DNA of 41,739 bases from a virus, in IMG/VR virus record IMGVR_UViG_3300023174_000314, positions 1 to 41,739 of that record. The stretch is one strand, 5' to 3'. Shown here piece by piece: positions 38,969-41,739 of the stretch. The translations under genes were made by a program, and so were the position numbers. A model generated the notes under the pieces. That model did no database searches. It worked only from the letters and a program-made list of their open reading frames with translations, and was not told where the DNA came from. Numbering within the stretch: position 1 is the stretch's first letter; each line of letters opens with the position of its first letter.

Positions 38969-38996
38969 TTGACAGAAAAATCTCTTATGATAAGAT
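38969..38996 (+). promoter_or_regulatory. Divergent sigma70-type promoter, plus strand
   Basis: TTGACA at 38969-38974, 16 bases, then TAAGAT (38991-38996). The predicted start is near 39003, almost at the ATG at 39004, so the mRNA would have little or no leader. The two TTGACA elements of the divergent pair form a perfect inverted repeat with a five-C spacer. Confidence 0.45.
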
Positions 38997-39003
38997 AGAG
39001 CGT

Positions 39004-40143
39004 ATGGCAATCAATTCAGAGAAAGCCCATTGGGGTCTAGAGCCTCAATGGACAGACATTTCTAAAGATCCAATTGAACAGTCCTGCGCTCTTGCTAGGG
39101 CAGAGAATTGGTATCACCATATGGCGAGTGAGGATGACCGCCGCCGTTGGATTTTTGAATTTATGAAGTCCCATAAGTTTACGGACGCACAGATCAAGTC
39201 ATACGGTCGCACGGGGCGAGTATCGGTAGATGCCGATGAAGTGGCTCCGAACGAACCAGGATGCAATCTAGGGGCATTGGCGCGGCTTGTGACGCTAGGT
39301 GCGCCTGTTCCTGAAGTCCGCAAGGAGAGGCTCCTGCGTGGAGTCCGATATCTTGTAGCCAAGGGGCTGACCATCCGTGAGGAAGAAAAGGCGGATGCAG
39401 TTCCCAATATTCAAGATCGTATCCGCGAACAAGTTTCAAATTTGATCGCTGAACTTGAGCAACTTGAAGATGCGTTCTTTGTCGGCAAGACAACCGAATA
39501 CAAGGGCTGCAAGGATATTGAAGATTACATCAAGAGCAAGAACATTCGTGGGGTTCAGGCTAGCCGAGTCGCTGAATGGTTCAAGCGCAGAATTGATCCG
39601 ATTGAGACCGTGCTTGAGGGCAAGGCAGACGAGCAGTTGAAGGAGGGATACTCCATCTATAGCAAGAAGCAACTCAAGGAATACTTGAAGTGGCTCAACT
39701 GCCTCATCATCGCGTGTCAGCATCAGGTTGAAGTCTCAAAGAAACTTCGTGCGCCTCGCCGCCGTAAGCCAAAGGATCCCGTCAAGGCAGTCAAGAGCCT
39801 GAAGTTTAAGAAGGAAGATACGACTTGGAAGATCAAGTCCGTTGCTCCTTATCGGATCATTGGTGCAGAGAAGGTTGTCTTGTTCAATACCAAGACTAGA
39901 GTTTGTACCATCCTTGAAGCAGAGACCCGCGAGGGACTTTCTGTGAAGGGAACTACGATCATTGGATTTGATTCTTCAAAGTCCAAGTCTAAGAAACTTC
40001 GCAAGCCCGAACCCCTCCTCAAGGCTATCCGCGAGGAAGGCGGCATTCGTTCTGTAAAAAATGCATTTGGTCAGTCCAATACGGCAGAAAAAGATGCAAA
40101 GGGTCGGGTAAATGAGGATACAGTAATCCTTGTGACCTACTAA
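39004..40143 (+). CDS. Conserved hypothetical protein (379 aa)
   Basis: I cannot name a function. The sequence is helical and charged in the first two thirds (IREQVSNLIAELEQLEDAFF, KQLKEYLKWLNCLIIACQHQ), then has a very basic segment (APRRRKPKDPVKAVKSLKFK) and a beta-like C-terminal domain ending KGRVNEDTVILVTY. The C-terminal pattern (VLFNTKTRVCTILEA, GTTIIGFD, KLRKPEPLL) resembles a conserved hypothetical protein of T4-like cyanophages. The frame is open upstream to 38803, but that part crosses the divergent promoter; the ATG at 39004 gives MAINSEKAHWGLEP. There is only a weak ribosome site, matching the near-leaderless promoter prediction. Its stop lies inside the next late promoter box. 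Confidence 0.78.
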   Translation: MAINSEKAHWGLEPQWTDISKDPIEQSCALARAENWYHHMASEDDRRRWIFEFMKSHKFTDAQIKSYGRTGRVSVDADEVAPNEPGCNLGALARLVTLGAPVPEVRKERLLRGVRYLVAKGLTIREEEKADAVPNIQDRIREQVSNLIAELEQLEDAFFVGKTTEYKGCKDIEDYIKSKNIRGVQASRVAEWFKRRIDPIETVLEGKADEQLKEGYSIYSKKQLKEYLKWLNCLIIACQHQVEVSKKLRAPRRRKPKDPVKAVKSLKFKKEDTTWKIKSVAPYRIIGAEKVVLFNTKTRVCTILEAETREGLSVKGTTIIGFDSSKSKSKKLRKPEPLLKAIREEGGIRSVKNAFGQSNTAEKDAKGRVNEDTVILVTY

Positions 40144-40146
40144 ATA
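40140..40146 (+). promoter_or_regulatory. Late promoter box (CTAAATA) before the DUF6433-like gene
   Basis: ACCTACTAAATAGGTAGGACAAGGAG: the box contains the stop codon of the preceding gene and lies 22 bases before the ATG at 40169, with AAGGAG between. Confidence 0.6.
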
Positions 40147-40168
40147 GGTAGGACAAGGAGCATACACC

Positions 40169-40591
40169 ATGCAATTACTGATCTCTGAAATTTTGACCAA
40201 GGTCGCTGAACAGAAGACTCCAAAGGACAAGGCGAATGTTCTTCGCGCTCATTCAACAACTGCATTGCAGGAAGTCCTCCGATATGCTTACGATCCCAAG
40301 GTAACTTGGTATTGCGAAAAGGCACCATCATACACCGCCGATCCCTCGCCCGAAGGATTGTCATTTACTACGCTGATGCTTGAATACCGTAGGTTCTACT
40401 TGTATACCAAGGAGAATCCCGTGGCAGAGAAGCGTAAGAACGAACTACTCACTCAACTATTAGAATCCCTCCATCCAACGGAGGCAATGGTTATTGAGCA
40501 GATGATTGCTGGAGAAATTCCAGGAATTGACCGCGAGGTTGTTGATCTCGCATTTCCAAATTTAATTTCTACAAAGGTAGTAAAGACATGA
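40169..40591 (+). CDS. DUF6433-like conserved phage protein (140 aa)
   Basis: All-helical small protein whose layout matches a conserved T4-like cyanophage family I recall as DUF6433: an N-terminal LLISEILTKVAEQKTPKDKA, then LRAHSTTALQEVLRYAYDPK with VTWYCEKAPSY, and LLESLHPTEAMVIEQMIAGE near the end. The function of the family is not known. It has a CTAAATA late box and an AAGGAG site, so it is probably made late, possibly as a virion or assembly component. Its stop overlaps the ATG of the next small gene (ATGA). Confidence 0.8.
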   Translation: MQLLISEILTKVAEQKTPKDKANVLRAHSTTALQEVLRYAYDPKVTWYCEKAPSYTADPSPEGLSFTTLMLEYRRFYLYTKENPVAEKRKNELLTQLLESLHPTEAMVIEQMIAGEIPGIDREVVDLAFPNLISTKVVKT

Positions 40592-40767
40592 GTCAGCAAG
40601 GTAATGTTGATCGGGATGGTCGTCCACTAGAACGAGCCGATAGCAGAACAAGTCAGAAGAAGCATTTGAAGCATCATCGCAATTTGTCAGATAGTCTGGT
40701 ATCTCACGATATTGAAGAAGATGATTTCTTCTACGAGACAAAGGAGAAGTTCCACCGTGGTCGCTGA
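40588..40767 (+). CDS. Small charged protein following the DUF6433-like gene (59 aa)
   Basis: A 59-codon frame starting MSQQGNVDRDGRPLERADSR at the ATG that overlaps the previous stop (ATGA). It is rich in His, Lys, Arg, Asp and Glu and ends in acidic and aromatic residues followed by KFHRGR. No family is recognised. The tight overlap upstream, the 11-base overlap with the next frame downstream and the strongly hydrophilic composition argue that it is real. Confidence 0.65.
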   Translation: MSQQGNVDRDGRPLERADSRTSQKKHLKHHRNLSDSLVSHDIEEDDFFYETKEKFHRGR

Positions 40768-40966
40768 TCCAAGAACCAAGCCAGAAGATGAATTTGAAGA
40801 TCTAGAGGGGGATGTCCATGAGGAAACTCCCTATGATACAGAACGCCTCACGCGCACACGCGCACATGCGGGTGTACACGCGCACACGCCCGAGTGGGCA
40901 TACGCGCCCGAGAGCGCACGGGCGCAGAGGCGTGAGCGTAATCAGTTTTGGAGTAGAGTACTGTAA
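40757..40966 (+). CDS. Possible small Arg/Ala/His-rich protein over a GC-rich island (69 aa)
   Basis: The frame most likely starts at GTG 40757, with AAGGAG ten bases upstream, giving MVADPRTKPEDEFEDLEGD. The first 30 residues are acidic and ordinary in composition; from about residue 31 the coding DNA becomes a GC-rich alternating purine-pyrimidine tract and the protein becomes Arg/Ala/His-rich (RTRAHAGVHAHTPEWAYAPE). It ends by overlapping the 3' end of the convergent resolvase gene by 25 bases. Either a short gene has been extended by an expanded tract, or the tract is a DNA element and coding is incidental. Confidence 0.5.
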   Translation: MVADPRTKPEDEFEDLEGDVHEETPYDTERLTRTRAHAGVHAHTPEWAYAPESARAQRRERNQFWSRVL

Positions 40967-41517
40967 CCGTACTTGCAGATGAAATAAGAGTCCACGATAT
41001 CGGATACGGGACTCGCTACTTTCTTGGAATCGGGGCTGATCTCCTTTTGGAGGTTAGCCCCTGTTTCTTTTACAAAGGCATCATACATCTTGTCCTTGTC
41101 GGCGTTGCCCTTGCCACTTGCAAACTTCTTAACAACGGTAGGACCAACAAGATGGAATGGAACTCCTGCCTTCCACATCTTCCATTTCAACAATCCACCA
41201 TTCTCACCAAGATTGAAGACTTTACCTTTAGCACCAAGAGCATAGTCTTCCATGTAGACAAGATCGCAATCCTTGACAAGATCCAATGCCCAATTTGAAA
41301 TCTTGTCGTAACGATCTTCACCTCTGCCAAACTCATAGACTTCCCATTCAGGATAATCCCAACCCTTGCAATACAATCCTGAAGCCGTATACACAGTTGC
41401 GTGTTTCTTGGTTTCGGTGAGGTAATGCGACTTGCATTGAGAAAGAGAAAAGCCATCACCGCTATGAACGGTAATGGCTGGTGAGCAGAGGGAGTAATCT
41501 ATTCCTGCGATCTTCAA
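40942..41517 (-). CDS. RuvC-like Holliday junction resolvase, TTG start (191 aa)
   Basis: RNase H-fold nuclease with the four RuvC acidic positions visible: D7 (IAGIDYSL), E90 (LVYMEDYALGAKG), and D173 and D176 (VSDIVDSYFI), plus a basic motif VVKKFASGKGNADKDKM near residue 129. The length fits the phage RuvC family. It would cut branched DNA before packaging; T4 uses the unrelated gp49 for this. The start is TTG at 41517, overlapping the stop of the upstream small gene as TTGA, which implies coupled re-initiation; no in-frame ATG precedes the essential D7. Its 3' end overlaps the convergent frame by 25 bases. Confidence 0.88.
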   Translation of the reverse strand: MKIAGIDYSLCSPAITVHSGDGFSLSQCKSHYLTETKKHATVYTASGLYCKGWDYPEWEVYEFGRGEDRYDKISNWALDLVKDCDLVYMEDYALGAKGKVFNLGENGGLLKWKMWKAGVPFHLVGPTVVKKFASGKGNADKDKMYDAFVKETGANLQKEISPDSKKVASPVSDIVDSYFICKYGYSTLLQN

Positions 41518-41723
41518 GCAGAAGTATTTAGCACTTCTACTTGAGGAACAGGCTGACTATTCAACTTTTCCTCTAGAACCTTCTTCTCCTTTTCAAGAAT
41601 TTGAACTTGTGCCTCCAACAGAATGTTGTCAGCAGTCAGTTGATTTACCTTCTTGTGAAGAATTGGAATGAGGATGGTTTCGTTGTAATTCTCTGTCGCT
41701 GTTTGCTGTGCTGGTGTGAACAT
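41514..41723 (-). CDS. Small coiled-coil protein (69 aa)
   Basis: Starts at the ATG at 41723 behind AAGGAGA. Residues about 25-55 (VNQLTADNILLEAQVQILEK with EKKVLEEKL) form a clear leucine-heptad coiled coil; the ends are polar. It is not a recognised family. It runs into the resolvase gene with a TTGA overlap, so it is probably an expression leader or partner of the resolvase. Only 16 bases of its upstream region are in the window, so its promoter is not visible. Confidence 0.75.
   Translation of the reverse strand: MFTPAQQTATENYNETILIPILHKKVNQLTADNILLEAQVQILEKEKKVLEEKLNSQPVPQVEVLNTSA
41525..41531 (-). promoter_or_regulatory. Possible late box inside the coiled-coil gene
   Basis: GCTAAATACTTCTGCTTGAAG on the minus strand repeats the exact CTAAATACTTCT of the left-edge promoter. 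However, it ends only seven bases from the resolvase TTG, so a transcript from it would be leaderless. It also encodes L-N-T of the small protein, so it may be chance. Confidence 0.3.
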
Positions 41724-41739
41724 GGTTTCTCCTTATGAT

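Noticed and set aside
38803-39003. Upstream extension of the 379-aa gene to ATG 38803
   Set aside because: It would cross the divergent promoter region and overlap the opposite gene; codons there look non-coding.
1-41739. Integrase, attachment sites, insertion sequences or defence systems
   Set aside because: No transposase, integrase, toxin-antitoxin or CRISPR features were found; the window reads as a lytic phage core region.

Overview
This window is part of the genome of a T4-like contractile-tailed phage (myovirus). Most tail-baseplate proteins can be matched to T4 by family: gp4, gp5, gp6, gp8, gp25, gp26, gp27, gp48, gp53, gp54 and a tape measure. The replication and late-transcription proteins gp32, gp59 and gp33 sit together as they do in T4. 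The large fibre and wedge proteins (a DUF4815 protein, a gp7-position giant wedge protein), the FmdB-type zinc ribbon, a DUF6433-type protein and the CTAAATA late-promoter box point to the T4-like phages of aquatic bacteria, cyanophages being the closest relatives I can recall. No photosynthesis or other host-diagnostic gene lies in the window, so the host is not proven.

Layout. Positions 1-28742 are one long minus-strand late block. Read in the direction of transcription it runs gp48, gp53, gp27-like hub, gp5-like spike, a 240-aa structural protein, PAAR tip, a membrane-anchored GAF-like protein, gp25, gp6, a 1772-aa gp7-position protein, a Cys-rich 411-aa protein, an enlarged gp8, a DUF4815 protein, a small coiled-coil protein, a GIGT-repeat tail fibre, a 390-aa fibre-associated protein and a partial protein at the left edge. 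At 28736-28758 two late promoters face away from each other as a palindrome. From there a plus-strand late block (28779-34600) encodes gp4, a possible gp2-type protein, gp54, gp26, a small chaperone-like ORF and the tape measure. A hairpin at 34607-34630 separates it from a convergent minus block (34655-38863): gp32 with its own sigma70-type promoter, gp59, gp33, a small protein, a RecB-like nuclease, the FmdB zinc ribbon, a conserved phage protein, tRNA-Glu(UUC), a very acidic repeat protein and a small basic-ended protein. A divergent sigma70-type promoter pair (38935-38996) separates this from plus-strand genes of largely unknown function (39004-40966). The right edge carries a minus-strand RuvC-like resolvase and a small coiled-coil gene.

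How the parts work together. Almost everything left of 34.6 kb is virion: hub and spike (gp5, gp27, PAAR), wedges (gp6, gp8, gp25, gp53), tube nucleation (gp48, gp54), length control (tape measure, gp26) and fibres. CTAAATA boxes stand 20-30 bases before many of these start codons, and the coactivator predicted to serve them, gp33, is encoded in the window. The right part has consensus-like -35/-10 promoters and replication, recombination and unknown, probably early, genes.

Main points for a second look: a complete candidate -1 frameshift signal joining gp26 to the ORF before the tape measure; a probable ATT start codon on gp4; a membrane-anchored GAF-like protein inside the baseplate operon; an acidic, DNA-mimic-like protein with a fresh 66-bp duplication under an early-type promoter; and a GC-rich alternating purine-pyrimidine island at 40.85-40.93 kb.
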